From a virus: DNA of 37,558 nt. How positions within the stretch are numbered: position 1 is the first letter of the stretch; every line of letters begins with the position of its first letter. The translations under genes and the position numbers were made by a program. Below, piece by piece: positions 20,135 through 28,944 of the stretch. The notes under the pieces are model-generated. The model had not been told where the DNA came from, did no database searches, and saw only the letters and a list, made by a program, of their open reading frames with translations. The stretch lies in IMG/VR virus record IMGVR_UViG_3300043408_000008, positions 1 through 37,558 of that record. One strand, 5' to 3'.

Positions 20135-23032
20135 TTACTTCCCGTTTGATTGACGTTGATTTGCCGAACTAGCTTCGATTGCTTGAAGAATCCACCGTTC
20201 CCGATTGGACATTTCTTTAGGATTGCCAACAGCACGAACAAACTTTGTAAAAGGCTTGGCGTAAGCAAGTTTTAAAGCCGCTTTTTTGCTTTCACCTTTA
20301 GCCGCCTGTTTAACCGCTTCATTGAATTCCGGCGAAGAAATTAAAGCATCTGCGGCTTTTAACGCGCTGGGTTTTCCCTTGGTTAAAGCCGATGCAATAC
20401 TAGCAGAAATGCCAGCCCCCGGCATACCTAGCGGCGTAGTAACGGCTTCAACAGCGGCACCGGCTACGGAACGTTTAGCCAAGCCATAAATATTCGACAT
20501 TAGCGAATCTGCGCCTTTAAGTTCATCCGTTACGGCTTGAATACGCCCTGTAGTAATACGTTCTTTGCTTGCTTGGCTAATGCCCTTTGCAACGCGGTAC
20601 AAATCGCTAAGTTGTTTGCGGGCTGCGGGCGGAAGATTTGACATTAAAGCCGTGTAAGCTTGTCGATTCTTTAATAAACCTTCATACCATTTGGCGTAAG
20701 AAGTGAAGTTAATACTTCCGTTGCGCGCATTCTTGCCAAACGCCGTAGCTAATCCGCTGGCTACTGTTTCTTGCCGCACATTTTCGGGAATTAATTTAAT
20801 TAGGTTTATAAACTTCGAAGTATCGCCGCTAGGCAGTGACTTAACAGCCCCGCTAAGATTGCCCACAATAGAGCCGTCAATATTCTTACCAAACAGCGAA
20901 ACAAGATCATCTTCCAAACCTTTACGAACGGCAACGGCCTTTTGCGCAGCATCAAACACGGTTTCCGCGCCATGCTGCGCAACAACTGCGCGTTGATCTA
21001 CTTTCAATTGCGATTCAAGGCGCTTAATCAAACCCGAATCGGCATCTTTAAACGGCCCTTGGGCTTTGATGCGCGCCGCCGTCAAATCGCGCCGAACATC
21101 ATCTAGCAGCGCGTAAGAAGGCTGTTTATATCCGGTAATTGCGCCTTCGGCATCGGTAATAGGCTTAGGCGAAAGCTTCGATTGAATCATGCGTTCAACC
21201 GAAGAAAGATTTTGCTTGCCGCCCAAATCTTCCGCGCGCTGTTCAATAAACTTCAAAACGGTAGGCGCGGGCGCTTCGGCTTTGGCCGGAATCATTTCGC
21301 GCAATTGGCCGTAAAGCTTATTTGCCTGTTGTTCAAGCTGTTGTTGCGTAGCCTGCAAGCTTTGCTTAATGCCCGAAGAAACTTGCGCCAAATCATGCGA
21401 ACCGCCAATTTCCGTAATTAAATCATCGGCGCGTTTAGCAACTTGCGAAAGCCCTTGCATTTCTGCGGCCCGCGCTTCGCTACCAGGAATAGATTTAACA
21501 GCTTGTGCTAATTCGCGGTAAGCTTGATTTGTCGTTACATGATCGGCCTGCAAATAATCTTGAATGCCTAAGCGTTCGGCGGCTTGCACTGTTTTTGCAT
21601 TTGGCGCGGCTTGTTCGGCCAAAATTTGCGTTGCTTTCTTCGCACCTAAACCGCCTTCGGCGGCAGTCTTCGCAGTTGCGGCTAAGTCTTGCGCCGTCAT
21701 TTGTTCCACCGGGGCCGCAGCGCGGGCAACAGCAGGCGCAGCCGGTTCAACAGCAGCCGCAGGCGGGGCCATTTCCGGGGCTACAGGGCGCGCAGACGCA
21801 GCGGCAGGGGCTACCCTTTCGCCAGCGGCAATAGCGCCCGCATCGGCTGCGGCAGGGGGCGTGCCGGGCATGATGCGTTGAACCGCAGCCTTGACCGGAT
21901 TGGCAACGGCTGTAGCAACGCGCCGGGTTGCGTTCAATACAGGCGGCACGATACCGGCAGTAAGTCCGGCAATTGCTACTTCCTTTGGATCAAAAGAACC
22001 GCCCGTTGCAGCTTGCGTACCTTCGATAACAGCTTGCGTACCGGCTGCGCCTGCAACCATGCCCGGCAAAGTTGCGGCACGGCCAGCCGGGGTAAATGCT
22101 GCAATTGCACCGCCAGCGCGTGGAATATCCGACACTTGAAAGCCTGGCTTAATTGCGTATTCTTTACCATCCATAGACGATTTAAGAACGAAGTTGCCCT
22201 TTTCGTCTTGCCGAACTTGAACGCCCGGATAGTTGGCTTGAATGATTTGAACGGTTTCTTGTGGGCTACTAAGCATAGTGCCCAAACCAGTTTTAAAACC
22301 TGCAATTGATAAATCATTAAGTTCCGGCATACCGGCCCAATCCGGTAAAGCTTCGGTTGTTGCCGTCTTGCGATGTTCGCCGGTTAGGCTTTCTTTAATG
22401 TTGCCAAGCAAGTCCAAATTTTCCGGCGTTTCTTCCGGCTTTTGTACGGCTAACCATTCGCTAAAACCTTTAGCCAATTCAGGCGCTACAGGTTGCGAAT
22501 TATCCGGCTTTGCTGCGGGCGCTAATTGATCGGTTAATTGTTGCGTTGAAGGCTTACCCGCGCCGCCTTCTGGCGTTGCCGGGTTTGCTTTCAACCATGC
22601 ACCGAAACCGGCTTTCAAAGAATCTAAATTGATACTTTGAACACCGGATAAAACGCGATTAACATAACTATTAGTTCGCGGCCCCCAATTATCCCGATTG
22701 GTTCCGCCGTGATATTCTCCAATAGCTGCGCCAATATCGCCGCCGTTGCGCTTTAAAGAATCTTTAAGCAACAAACCGGCAACTTCTGCGGCATTTTCCG
22801 GGCTTAAATATGGGTCAATTCCATAGTTTTTAATTGCAGCTTGTCGCGTTGCCGGAATAATTTGAAAAGGGGTACGCGCGCCAGCTTCCGAAACTTGATC
22901 GGCGTTCGAACGCTCGCCTTTGGTCAAAATTGAACCTAGCAAACCTTGGGGCAAATCAAGTTTGCTTTCGGTTGCTGCGGCTAAATCAATCCAAAAAGGA
23001 TCATTGTATTTAACAGGTGTAGAACCGGCCAT
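20135..23032 (-). CDS. P22 gp16-like ejection protein with lytic transglycosylase domain (965 aa)
   Basis: A large internal virion protein. Residues 15-125 form a soluble lytic transglycosylase (SLT) domain: catalytic Glu40 in LTKGE, then RTPFQIIPATR and GEYHGG. It would open peptidoglycan while DNA enters. The rest is a long Ala-rich body: a hydrophobic glycine-rich region about residues 330-400 able to enter membranes, a Pro/Ala-rich linker (about 395-445), and long helical parts with coiled-coil potential (about 500-650). Gene order after the gp20-like gene and before the tailspike matches P22 gp16. P22 gp16 lacks this enzymatic domain in its usual form, so the fusion is a distinguishing feature. 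Start and upstream stop overlap by one base. Confidence 0.85.
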   Translation of the reverse strand: MAGSTPVKYNDPFWIDLAAATESKLDLPQGLLGSILTKGERSNADQVSEAGARTPFQIIPATRQAAIKNYGIDPYLSPENAAEVAGLLLKDSLKRNGGDIGAAIGEYHGGTNRDNWGPRTNSYVNRVLSGVQSINLDSLKAGFGAWLKANPATPEGGAGKPSTQQLTDQLAPAAKPDNSQPVAPELAKGFSEWLAVQKPEETPENLDLLGNIKESLTGEHRKTATTEALPDWAGMPELNDLSIAGFKTGLGTMLSSPQETVQIIQANYPGVQVRQDEKGNFVLKSSMDGKEYAIKPGFQVSDIPRAGGAIAAFTPAGRAATLPGMVAGAAGTQAVIEGTQAATGGSFDPKEVAIAGLTAGIVPPVLNATRRVATAVANPVKAAVQRIMPGTPPAAADAGAIAAGERVAPAAASARPVAPEMAPPAAAVEPAAPAVARAAAPVEQMTAQDLAATAKTAAEGGLGAKKATQILAEQAAPNAKTVQAAERLGIQDYLQADHVTTNQAYRELAQAVKSIPGSEARAAEMQGLSQVAKRADDLITEIGGSHDLAQVSSGIKQSLQATQQQLEQQANKLYGQLREMIPAKAEAPAPTVLKFIEQRAEDLGGKQNLSSVERMIQSKLSPKPITDAEGAITGYKQPSYALLDDVRRDLTAARIKAQGPFKDADSGLIKRLESQLKVDQRAVVAQHGAETVFDAAQKAVAVRKGLEDDLVSLFGKNIDGSIVGNLSGAVKSLPSGDTSKFINLIKLIPENVRQETVASGLATAFGKNARNGSINFTSYAKWYEGLLKNRQAYTALMSNLPPAARKQLSDLYRVAKGISQASKERITTGRIQAVTDELKGADSLMSNIYGLAKRSVAGAAVEAVTTPLGMPGAGISASIASALTKGKPSALKAADALISSPEFNEAVKQAAKGESKKAALKLAYAKPFTKFVRAVGNPKEMSNRERWILQAIEASSANQRQSNGK
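20861..20870 (+). repeat. GCCCACAATA motif, copy 6
   Basis: Exact copy on the + strand, antisense to the gp16-like gene, where the complement is read as ATT|GTG|GGC (Ile-Val-Gly). Confidence 0.8.
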
Positions 23033-24369
23033 TACTTACCCCCGGATTGCTTCAAATAGTTAATCACTTGTTCGCGCGTTGCGCCGGGAAACTGCGCCAA
23101 CAGCTTGTTAATTGTTCCGTCATTTACAACACCATAAACCGGATGTTGCATAACAAAAGCGCCGCCGCTTTGCGGAAGCTTGCCACTACCCACAATCTTA
23201 GCTTGCGCGCGTTCTAAGGTTGTTCGAATCGTAGTAAGCGCAGTTTTAAAAGCTGTGGGCGATTGATCGCGGTCAAGACTTGCAACAGCCCGTTCAATTC
23301 GCGCGCCTTCGGCATCGGACAAAGCGCCCATGCCTTTCATTTCCTTGGCTGCGGTTAAAAACTGTTGTGATTTCAACGTGTCTAACATTGCGTTGAAGTC
23401 TTTGTTATCGGTGCCTGGAACAGCGCCAAGCATCTTGCCAATAGTTGAACCAACGCCAAAACTACTTTGCATAATAGGATGCTTTAAAATCCCATTAACG
23501 GTAGCAAGGCTGTTATTTACGGTATCAAGTTGGTTTTGCGTATCGCTTTGTTGCGCGCCTAATTTAACTTGAAGTTCGCCGTTCAACTTGTCGCGTTCAA
23601 GCTGCAAGCGCCCGCGTTCGGTTTCGCTATTGGCTTGTTTAATTTGAATGTCTAGCGCGTCAATCTGGCCTTTTAGCTTCGTAGCTTCAATATCCGCAGC
23701 CGTCTTAGTGTTTTCAAGTTGCGTTTTAGTCGGTGCGTTCGCAGCTTCAACAGATTTAATAAGCGCGTTCGATTCGGCAACGGAAGCATTCGCGTTACCT
23801 TCGGCAACTTTGGCCGGTTGAAGTTCTTGCGCGCGCTGTTGATCGCCCAACGTGCTAAACGTAGTTGCGAATTTATCCAGCCCCATTACGGAAGACAACA
23901 TTAACGCCGTTGAAGTCTTAGCCGCTGCGGGGTTTATTTGAATAAGTTGCGCAAAAGCTTTCAACTTTCCGGCTTGTTGCGTGTTGCCGCCGTTTTCATA
24001 AGCTGCGGCCTTGTCGTTTAGCAATTGAACCGCAATATCCGGCTTACCGCTTTGAAGTGCGGCGTAAGCTTGCGTTGCATCGGAAACCATGCTTTGCTGT
24101 TGATCGCCGTTTAATACGTCAAACGAACGCTTAAAATGTTCGCTTAACTGCGGATATTTAACCATCATGCTAGCGTAATCTTGCGCCGTTGCATTCTTGT
24201 TGCTAGACAAGTTGGCTAAATCAAGTCGCATTTGTTGTTGCGCGGCTTGCTGTTGCTGCAATTGCTTCATTTGCAACATGCTTTGTTGCATTTGCAAGCC
24301 GGTTTGCAATCCAGAAACGGCGCTTTCAATTGGCGATTTTACGTCAATGTTATAGTTAATCGGTTCCAT
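23032..24369 (-). CDS. P22 gp20-like ejection protein (445 aa)
   Basis: ATG 24369 follows AAAGGG. The protein is almost all helical and very Gln/Ala-rich: a QQQQ-rich helix near residues 30-55, then long coiled-coil stretches (KLKGQIDALDIQIKQANSETERGRL). It ends with a compact segment (QFPGATREQVINYLKQSG) like a helix-hairpin domain. Size, composition and position between gp7-like and gp16-like genes match the second ejection protein of P22-type phages, which leaves the virion with DNA and helps form the trans-envelope channel. Assignment rests on synteny and composition, not on strong motifs. Confidence 0.75.
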   Translation of the reverse strand: MEPINYNIDVKSPIESAVSGLQTGLQMQQSMLQMKQLQQQQAAQQQMRLDLANLSSNKNATAQDYASMMVKYPQLSEHFKRSFDVLNGDQQQSMVSDATQAYAALQSGKPDIAVQLLNDKAAAYENGGNTQQAGKLKAFAQLIQINPAAAKTSTALMLSSVMGLDKFATTFSTLGDQQRAQELQPAKVAEGNANASVAESNALIKSVEAANAPTKTQLENTKTAADIEATKLKGQIDALDIQIKQANSETERGRLQLERDKLNGELQVKLGAQQSDTQNQLDTVNNSLATVNGILKHPIMQSSFGVGSTIGKMLGAVPGTDNKDFNAMLDTLKSQQFLTAAKEMKGMGALSDAEGARIERAVASLDRDQSPTAFKTALTTIRTTLERAQAKIVGSGKLPQSGGAFVMQHPVYGVVNDGTINKLLAQFPGATREQVINYLKQSGGK

Positions 24370-24371
24370 GA

Positions 24372-25016
24372 TTAAAACCCTTTCCAAGCGCCCATACCGT
24401 AAAGCGTTGCCGGTAAGCTTCCGATTGTGTTCCACATAGAAGCATCAGCTTTACCGGCTGCAAGTGCGTTACCGGCTTGCGCCGCGCCAATTTGATTAAG
24501 CTGCGCCGAAATTGCGTTAGCCGATTGCATACCGGCGTTACCTGTTCCGGCTGCGGCATTTTGACCTAGCGAAGTGATACCGCCAAGATTCGTAAATTGC
24601 TGTTGAATCATGCTGTTTAGCAATTGTGGGCTAAACTGCGCAAGTGCGCCTTGCACATTGCCGCCGCGAAGCCCGCCAGTTGCGGAAGCATTTTGTAGAA
24701 TTGCGTTTTGACCTTGCGCATTAAGTTCGTTAAACTGCGAACTATTTTTAATGGCGTTAATTGCGTCTTGCTGCGCTTGATTTCCATTTAAACCAAGAAG
24801 ATTTTGTTGCGCACTTAAAGACGAATTGCCGGCATTAACATACGGCGCAAGTAATTGTTTAACTGCATCGAATTGGCGTTGTTGTTCGGAAATGCTTTGA
24901 TTGCTGGCGTTTGTTTGTGCGTTGGCTGCGGTTTCTGCCGCGTCTTTTTGCGCACTTGAAGACATATACCCGCCAACAACGGCACCCCCTACAACGGCTG
25001 CGGCTACCCAAGACAT
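24372..25016 (-). CDS. P22 gp7-like DNA transfer protein (214 aa)
   Basis: ATG 25016 follows AAAGGA. The protein starts with a hydrophobic glycine-rich stretch (AAAVVGGAVVGGYMSS) followed by AQKDAAETAANAQTNASNQ and then a Gln/Asn/Ala-rich helical body with LLGLNGNQAQQDAINAI and GLRGGNVQGALAQF. This pattern is shared by ejected internal proteins of many short-tailed phages (P22 gp7 type), which insert in the host envelope. Its 5' end overlaps the cupin gene by 13 bases, and it lies two bases before the gp20-like gene. Confidence 0.82.
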   Translation of the reverse strand: MSWVAAAVVGGAVVGGYMSSSAQKDAAETAANAQTNASNQSISEQQRQFDAVKQLLAPYVNAGNSSLSAQQNLLGLNGNQAQQDAINAIKNSSQFNELNAQGQNAILQNASATGGLRGGNVQGALAQFSPQLLNSMIQQQFTNLGGITSLGQNAAAGTGNAGMQSANAISAQLNQIGAAQAGNALAAGKADASMWNTIGSLPATLYGMGAWKGF

Positions 25017-25477
25017 AACGTTTCCTTTCCTTCGATAGCCGGAACGCAAGGTTCAATTAACTGTTGTTCCAGCTTTAACAAAACTTCTTCGCCAGGTTCG
25101 GCTTCAAAACGAATATCGGTTGCATGAATCGTTGTCCAAACAGTATCTTCAACCGCCAAACCAACGCGCTTAGTTCCCGGCCTTGAAACCATAGTAAAAG
25201 GCGCGCAAACTTCTTTCATGCCGTCTTCTGTCCAAACTACGATTTTTCCCTTTGAAACAATATTCAAATGTTCGCATTTATGAACCTTGCCAGTTAGCAA
25301 AGTTCCGGCAGGAATGAATATTTCCCTAGCGTATAAACCTTCGGCAGAATAATGCGTAGTTTTAATTTCAAGTTGCGGCATTTCCAAAATAGCCGCTTCC
25401 AAACGTTCGATTTGTTCGCGCGTAGGAATTGACGTTTCAGAAACGTTTAAAGCTGAATTTTCGTATTCGGCCAACAT
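25004..25477 (-). CDS. Cupin-fold protein in the tail module (157 aa)
   Basis: ATG 25477 is chosen because AAAGGG stands ten bases upstream; a GTG at 25561 would add 28 residues but has no ribosome site. After a helical N-terminus, the body is a beta barrel: AREIFIPAGTLLTGKVHKCEHLNIVSKGKIVVWTE reads as a cupin first motif with metal-type His residues, then HATDIRFEAEPGEEVLLKL closes the barrel. Similar small cupins sit next to ejection protein genes in related phages. It could be a virion part or an assembly aid; no ligand can be named. The exact start is uncertain. Confidence 0.7.
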   Translation of the reverse strand: MLAEYENSALNVSETSIPTREQIERLEAAILEMPQLEIKTTHYSAEGLYAREIFIPAGTLLTGKVHKCEHLNIVSKGKIVVWTEDGMKEVCAPFTMVSRPGTKRVGLAVEDTVWTTIHATDIRFEAEPGEEVLLKLEQQLIEPCVPAIEGKETLCLG

Positions 25478-25579
25478 TCGAAGCAAACCCTTTAAAAGTT
25501 GCTTGCCCCGCTGGCCGGGCGAAAACTCAGCTTTAAGCAAATTGCCCACAGTATAACGCACCGCAGGCGCTTTAGTAAA

Positions 25580-25924
25580 TTAGCTTTGCAAGAAACCGTC
25601 TAAAAAATGCGCCGTAATGCTTGCCGCTGCGCCCGCTTGGGCTTGAACCGAATAGCCAGCGGGAAGCATCGGAACATCAACATCAACGAAGCCATTTACG
25701 CCAACTGACGTAGTAGGAAGCATAACGTTAGCATCGGCAGTTGCACCGGCAGGCGGAACGGCCCAAGCTTTGATAGTAACAAAACCCGCAGTTGTATTAA
25801 CAAAACGAATTCTTCCGTTTCTTAAAACCGTATTTGCTGGCGAAGTCGGAAGCGTAAATAACGTATCAGCAGCGGCGTTATTTACTTGTTTTGATGCGAA
25901 TAATTGAGAAAAGGAAAGTGACAT
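25580..25924 (-). CDS. Small beta-sandwich virion protein (114 aa)
   Basis: ATG 25924 follows AGGGG. The sequence is short strands with Ser/Thr/Val (TVLRNGRIRFVNTTAGFVTIKAWAVP, then FVDVDVPMLPAGYSVQAQAG), typical of a small beta-sandwich. Such proteins often decorate heads or tails. A similar fold pattern appears in the 103-residue product at 27650, so the two may be structural paralogues, though identity is low by eye. No motif gives the function; the structural role is inferred from location. Confidence 0.6.
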   Translation of the reverse strand: MSLSFSQLFASKQVNNAAADTLFTLPTSPANTVLRNGRIRFVNTTAGFVTIKAWAVPPAGATADANVMLPTTSVGVNGFVDVDVPMLPAGYSVQAQAGAAASITAHFLDGFLQS

Positions 25925-25925
25925 T

Positions 25926-26213
25926 TTAAACCCCTACAATTGTTTCAAGATTATTTAACCGATTCAAAATATCGCGGTTATTTGCATTTGCCCTTTGAAT
26001 CAATTGTTCAAGTTCTTGAATTTGGTTTTGAAATTGAGAAAGGCGCGAATTTTGACTTTGAAACGAATTTACCAAAACCGTTATATCGTCGGCGGCTTCC
26101 GGCGCAGTTTGCGAAACATATTTAAAAAGCGATTCGAACGCTTTAATTGCTTCATGACTTGGCAGAAATTGCGCCAGTTGTTGCCGGTTCAAAATCGGCA
26201 TTTGATCGGCCAT
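25926..26213 (-). CDS. Small coiled-coil tail protein (95 aa)
   Basis: ATG 26213 follows AAGGAA, one base after the gp10-like stop. Residues 1-50 are helical (LNRQQLAQFLPSHEAIKAFESLF), and residues 50-92 form a regular coiled coil (SRLSQFQNQIQELEQLIQRANANNRDILNRLNNLE). It occupies the place of the P22 tail needle gene 26 but is far shorter than the usual 230 residues or so. It may be an adaptor or chaperone for tail assembly; a shortened needle plug is possible. The function is inferred only. Confidence 0.65.
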   Translation of the reverse strand: MADQMPILNRQQLAQFLPSHEAIKAFESLFKYVSQTAPEAADDITVLVNSFQSQNSRLSQFQNQIQELEQLIQRANANNRDILNRLNNLETIVGV

Positions 26214-26214
26214 T

Positions 26215-27630
26215 TTAATTCCTTAATTGTTCAAGTCTAGCTTCAAGCTTTGCAATAGAAATATGGGCATCCGAAGTTCCCCGGAATTTTTGAATTCGCC
26301 AATTTTTCATATTGCCTTGTTGAAGCCAATTTAAACGAACATCGCGCCGCCCTTGTCGCCCGGCAGTTCTAGGCCGTTCAACTGACCATGTTTCGCCGTC
26401 AGTGCTGTAAGAAGTCCAAATTGTAGGATTCTTGCCAAGTTCAACAGAACCAGTAAGCGCAATCAATTCAAGTTCATGAAAAATAACGCCTTCGGATTCG
26501 TTGTAAACAATCGTTGTTCCGAATTCCCATCCATTTACAGAACCGTAATGATGCGAATTTGAAGTTACAAAATAACCAAGTTTGCTAGAAGTCGGATCGC
26601 CGCTAATCCATTTATCGTAGCACCATACCAAGTTTCTAGCGCGATAAGTGCCGTTTCCAACAATTGAAGAAGTTAAAATAAACCAAACAGGTTCTTCAAG
26701 AATTGAAGTTGCCGCAGCATCATAAACTAAAGTTTGATCCGGCAAATGAACGTATAAAAGGGCTTGGCTTTTATCAATACGCGATTCAAGAACAGCCGTT
26801 GAAAGTTGTTCTTCCGTATATCCGCGCAAAATAGTATCAATTTCGCGTGTTGAAATTGGCGTAGAAGAACCGTTAATTCCGAACCAAATTGCGGGCGGTT
26901 CATTTCTGCCGCCGCCTAAAAAAGCAATGCCGTTATAACCGTTTAAGAAAAACGAAGTAACGGCAAAAGTTCCAACAGCGCCGCGCATAATTTGCGCACC
27001 GGGAACACGTTGAAAAGGAAACAAATTGCCGCCAATATTATCGAAAACTTCAATTGTGTATCGGCCAACGGCGTAAGCTTCATTTCGAAGTTTGAATAAA
27101 GCTTTAATCGGGTCTGGATCGGCTTCGGCGCTTCCGTATTTAAGCGGATTTACCGAATTCGGATCGGTCAATTCTGTAACTACTAACGAAGTTCCGTCAG
27201 TAGTCATAAAATAACCATCAATCCAAATAAAATCAACAACGCTTTGCAAATCTGAATCGGCAACCCGCGTTAAGGTAGTTCCGTTGTAATAAAACAAATT
27301 TCCGTTTGAAGCAACGGCCAATCTATCAAACGAATAATCGAATGTTACAGGATTTGCGGAATATCCAACATCACCAATTTCAAAAACATAGCCATTTGCA
27401 GAAACCGAAACAAGTTTGCTACCCATAACGCGATAACAAACACCGTTCCAATTAATGCCGCCACGATCAACGCCGGGGCCGGTTGCAAATTCCGCGATTC
27501 CATCGGCAGGGCGAAGATAGCCGGTTGAAATACCTTGCTTCTTCGGAACAGGCATCATATTACGCGGGTAAGACGAACGAAAATCCGCCGAACCATCAAC
27601 GTAAATGCCGCTTAGAATTGGAATTTGCAT
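26215..27630 (-). CDS. P22 gp10-like tail accessory/DNA stabilisation protein (471 aa)
   Basis: Length and sequence pattern match P22 gp10 (472 residues). The N-terminus QIPILSGIYVDGSADFRSSYPRNMMPVPKKQG is highly typical. The body is a beta-propeller-like repeat of short strands (NWNGVCYRVMGSKLVSV, YDKWISGDPTSSKLGYF). gp10 proteins form a hexameric tail ring below the gp4-like adaptor and help close the filled head. The ribosome site of ATG 27630 is poor; a GTGGG stands ten bases upstream, and this is part of a GCCCACAATA motif copy read on the opposite strand. Confidence 0.9.
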   Translation of the reverse strand: MQIPILSGIYVDGSADFRSSYPRNMMPVPKKQGISTGYLRPADGIAEFATGPGVDRGGINWNGVCYRVMGSKLVSVSANGYVFEIGDVGYSANPVTFDYSFDRLAVASNGNLFYYNGTTLTRVADSDLQSVVDFIWIDGYFMTTDGTSLVVTELTDPNSVNPLKYGSAEADPDPIKALFKLRNEAYAVGRYTIEVFDNIGGNLFPFQRVPGAQIMRGAVGTFAVTSFFLNGYNGIAFLGGGRNEPPAIWFGINGSSTPISTREIDTILRGYTEEQLSTAVLESRIDKSQALLYVHLPDQTLVYDAAATSILEEPVWFILTSSIVGNGTYRARNLVWCYDKWISGDPTSSKLGYFVTSNSHHYGSVNGWEFGTTIVYNESEGVIFHELELIALTGSVELGKNPTIWTSYSTDGETWSVERPRTAGRQGRRDVRLNWLQQGNMKNWRIQKFRGTSDAHISIAKLEARLEQLRN

Positions 27631-27639
27631 ATCCGTTCA

Positions 27640-27649
27640 GCCCACAATA
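27640..27649 (+). repeat. GCCCACAATA motif, copy 7
   Basis: Exact copy in the 19-base gap between the gp10-like gene and the 103-residue protein gene. Its complement supplies the GTGGG that could act as ribosome site for the gp10-like gene. Confidence 0.8.
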
Positions 27650-27961
27650 TTACATGCCAGTTGCGCCATTGCAGCCGATAACGTGAAGTTGGCCCGCGCC
27701 GCCCGGCGACACAACAGACATGCGGGTTAGTTCGCCTTTCGAAATAAGGCGGAAGTTCGTTGTATTTACAAGAAAATCAGCAACGGTTGCAACAGAAGTA
27801 TCCGCCGAATCAGTTACGCGAACGTAACAGTTTTGACCGATTGCCGTAAGCATTAATTGCTTGGAATCTTTAGGAAGATTGGTAACATTAACCGCCGTGG
27901 TATTTGTGGCGATAAGTTGGCCAGTTCCGTAAGCGGGAAAAACAGGTTGTTCAACAGACAC
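27650..27961 (-). CDS. Small virion protein (103 aa)
   Basis: GTG 27961 is used because AAAGGGG stands six bases before it. The protein is beta-rich: GTGQLIATNTTAVNVTNLP, QNCYVRVTDSADTSVATVADFLV, GELTRMSVVSPGGAGQLHVIG. This pattern is common for small tail- or head-associated beta-sandwich proteins in the gp4-gp10 interval of podoviruses. There is no transmembrane segment and no enzyme motif. A structural role is inferred from position. Confidence 0.62.
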   Translation of the reverse strand: MSVEQPVFPAYGTGQLIATNTTAVNVTNLPKDSKQLMLTAIGQNCYVRVTDSADTSVATVADFLVNTTNFRLISKGELTRMSVVSPGGAGQLHVIGCNGATGM

Positions 27962-27985
27962 GATAAGCCCCTTTCAATTCAAGAA

Positions 27986-28441
27986 TTAACCAACACGATA
28001 CCAAACGTCTAAGACGGCATCGAAACGAATACGGAAAAAACCGTTTGCCGCAAGCGTAGTAGGCGCACCGTTTACAGTAGCGCCATTGCCAGCAACGGTA
28101 AGCGCCGTAACGGCTTGCGTAGTATTCACAAGAATTTCTTGCTTATCAACGCAATTTGCAACCGCAGGAAGCGTAAGCGTACCGGCTGCGTAGCCAGCAA
28201 GCGGCGTGAGAACTAGCCAAGTGCTAACGCCGGAATTATTTAATTGAACGTTGAAGCCGGTTGCGTTAGGCGAAGCGTATTGCGTAACTTTGTTATCGCT
28301 TACAGCAATTTTACCGGCTAAATAGGTAGCCAGAAGACTTAACGCAGCTTTGCGCGCATCGCCGTTTGAAGTGGAAAAGACGGCCAATAAATCGCCATCC
28401 GATAAAGAATCCACCGCTGAAAGTTGGTTGATTGTGGGCAT
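27986..28441 (-). CDS. Tail- or head-associated beta-rich protein (151 aa)
   Basis: ATG 28441 follows AAGGAA. Residues 1-45 have the LSAVDSLSDGDLLAVFSTSNGDARKAALSLLATYL pattern often found at the N-terminus of phage fibre or baseplate attachment proteins. The remainder is a Thr/Ala/Val-rich beta domain (NGATVNGAPTTLAANGFFRIRFDAVLDVWYRVG). The C-terminus resembles short adhesion or decoration domains. It is located directly downstream of the gp4-like adaptor. The role is structural by context only; no receptor-binding motif is identified. Confidence 0.65.
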   Translation of the reverse strand: MPTINQLSAVDSLSDGDLLAVFSTSNGDARKAALSLLATYLAGKIAVSDNKVTQYASPNATGFNVQLNNSGVSTWLVLTPLAGYAAGTLTLPAVANCVDKQEILVNTTQAVTALTVAGNGATVNGAPTTLAANGFFRIRFDAVLDVWYRVG

Positions 28442-28450
28442 GTTCGTTCC

Positions 28451-28933
28451 TTATTCAAACGTTAAATCGTCGTCTTCGCCAGCTAACAGCGGATCAACAG
28501 GCGTATTAAGGAACGGCCTGTAATTCGTTCGCCAAGGCTTGTTTCCAGCGCCAGCCGGAACAGTATTCGGAAATTGCATTTCGATAGGTTGCGAAATTTT
28601 AATTAGCAACGCATCGTAAGCTTCTTTAGCGGCTTGCTTTGTTTCTTGTTGAACCGTCTTGCCAAAGCGCGGGGCAATGCGGCAAGCCAAGTTCAAATAA
28701 ACAGCTTCGTTAGCAGCGTCAGGAACGCCGGTTTCTTCGTCCAAATTACTAGAAGAAGGCGAAGAAGGCAAAGGGTATCCGATACGAACGCCCTTTGCGT
28801 TCCAAGTTCCCATCATTGCATCAAGGGCGCGAAGCACGGATTCTAATTGTTCCGGCATTGCGTCATAAATATACGATGCGTAGCCGATTTCTTCGAACGC
28901 TTGAACAACGAATTCGCGCTTCGTCCATGCCAT
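28451..28933 (-). CDS. P22 gp4-like head-tail adaptor (160 aa)
   Basis: It resembles the P22 gp4 tail accessory factor (166 residues), which binds below the portal ring and starts tail assembly. Typical features are MAWTKREFVVQAFEEIGY at the start, DAMMGTWNAKGVRIGYPLP, then AVYLNLACRIAPRFGKTV and AAKEAYDALL, with an extended C-terminal arm (NYRPFLNTPVDPLL). P22 gp4 has been reported to have muralytic activity, but no clear catalytic motif is visible here. ATG 28933 follows AAGGGG. Confidence 0.9.
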   Translation of the reverse strand: MAWTKREFVVQAFEEIGYASYIYDAMPEQLESVLRALDAMMGTWNAKGVRIGYPLPSSPSSSNLDEETGVPDAANEAVYLNLACRIAPRFGKTVQQETKQAAKEAYDALLIKISQPIEMQFPNTVPAGAGNKPWRTNYRPFLNTPVDPLLAGEDDDLTFE

Positions 28934-28944
28934 GATTCAGCCCC

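Noticed and set aside
24623-28439. Two minus-strand ATTGTGGGC words (24623-24631 and 28431-28439) as reverse copies of the dispersed motif
   Set aside because: They match only nine bases, lack the final A, and one is at a start codon where it encodes Met-Pro-Thr-Ile; kept as background rather than counted as true copies.
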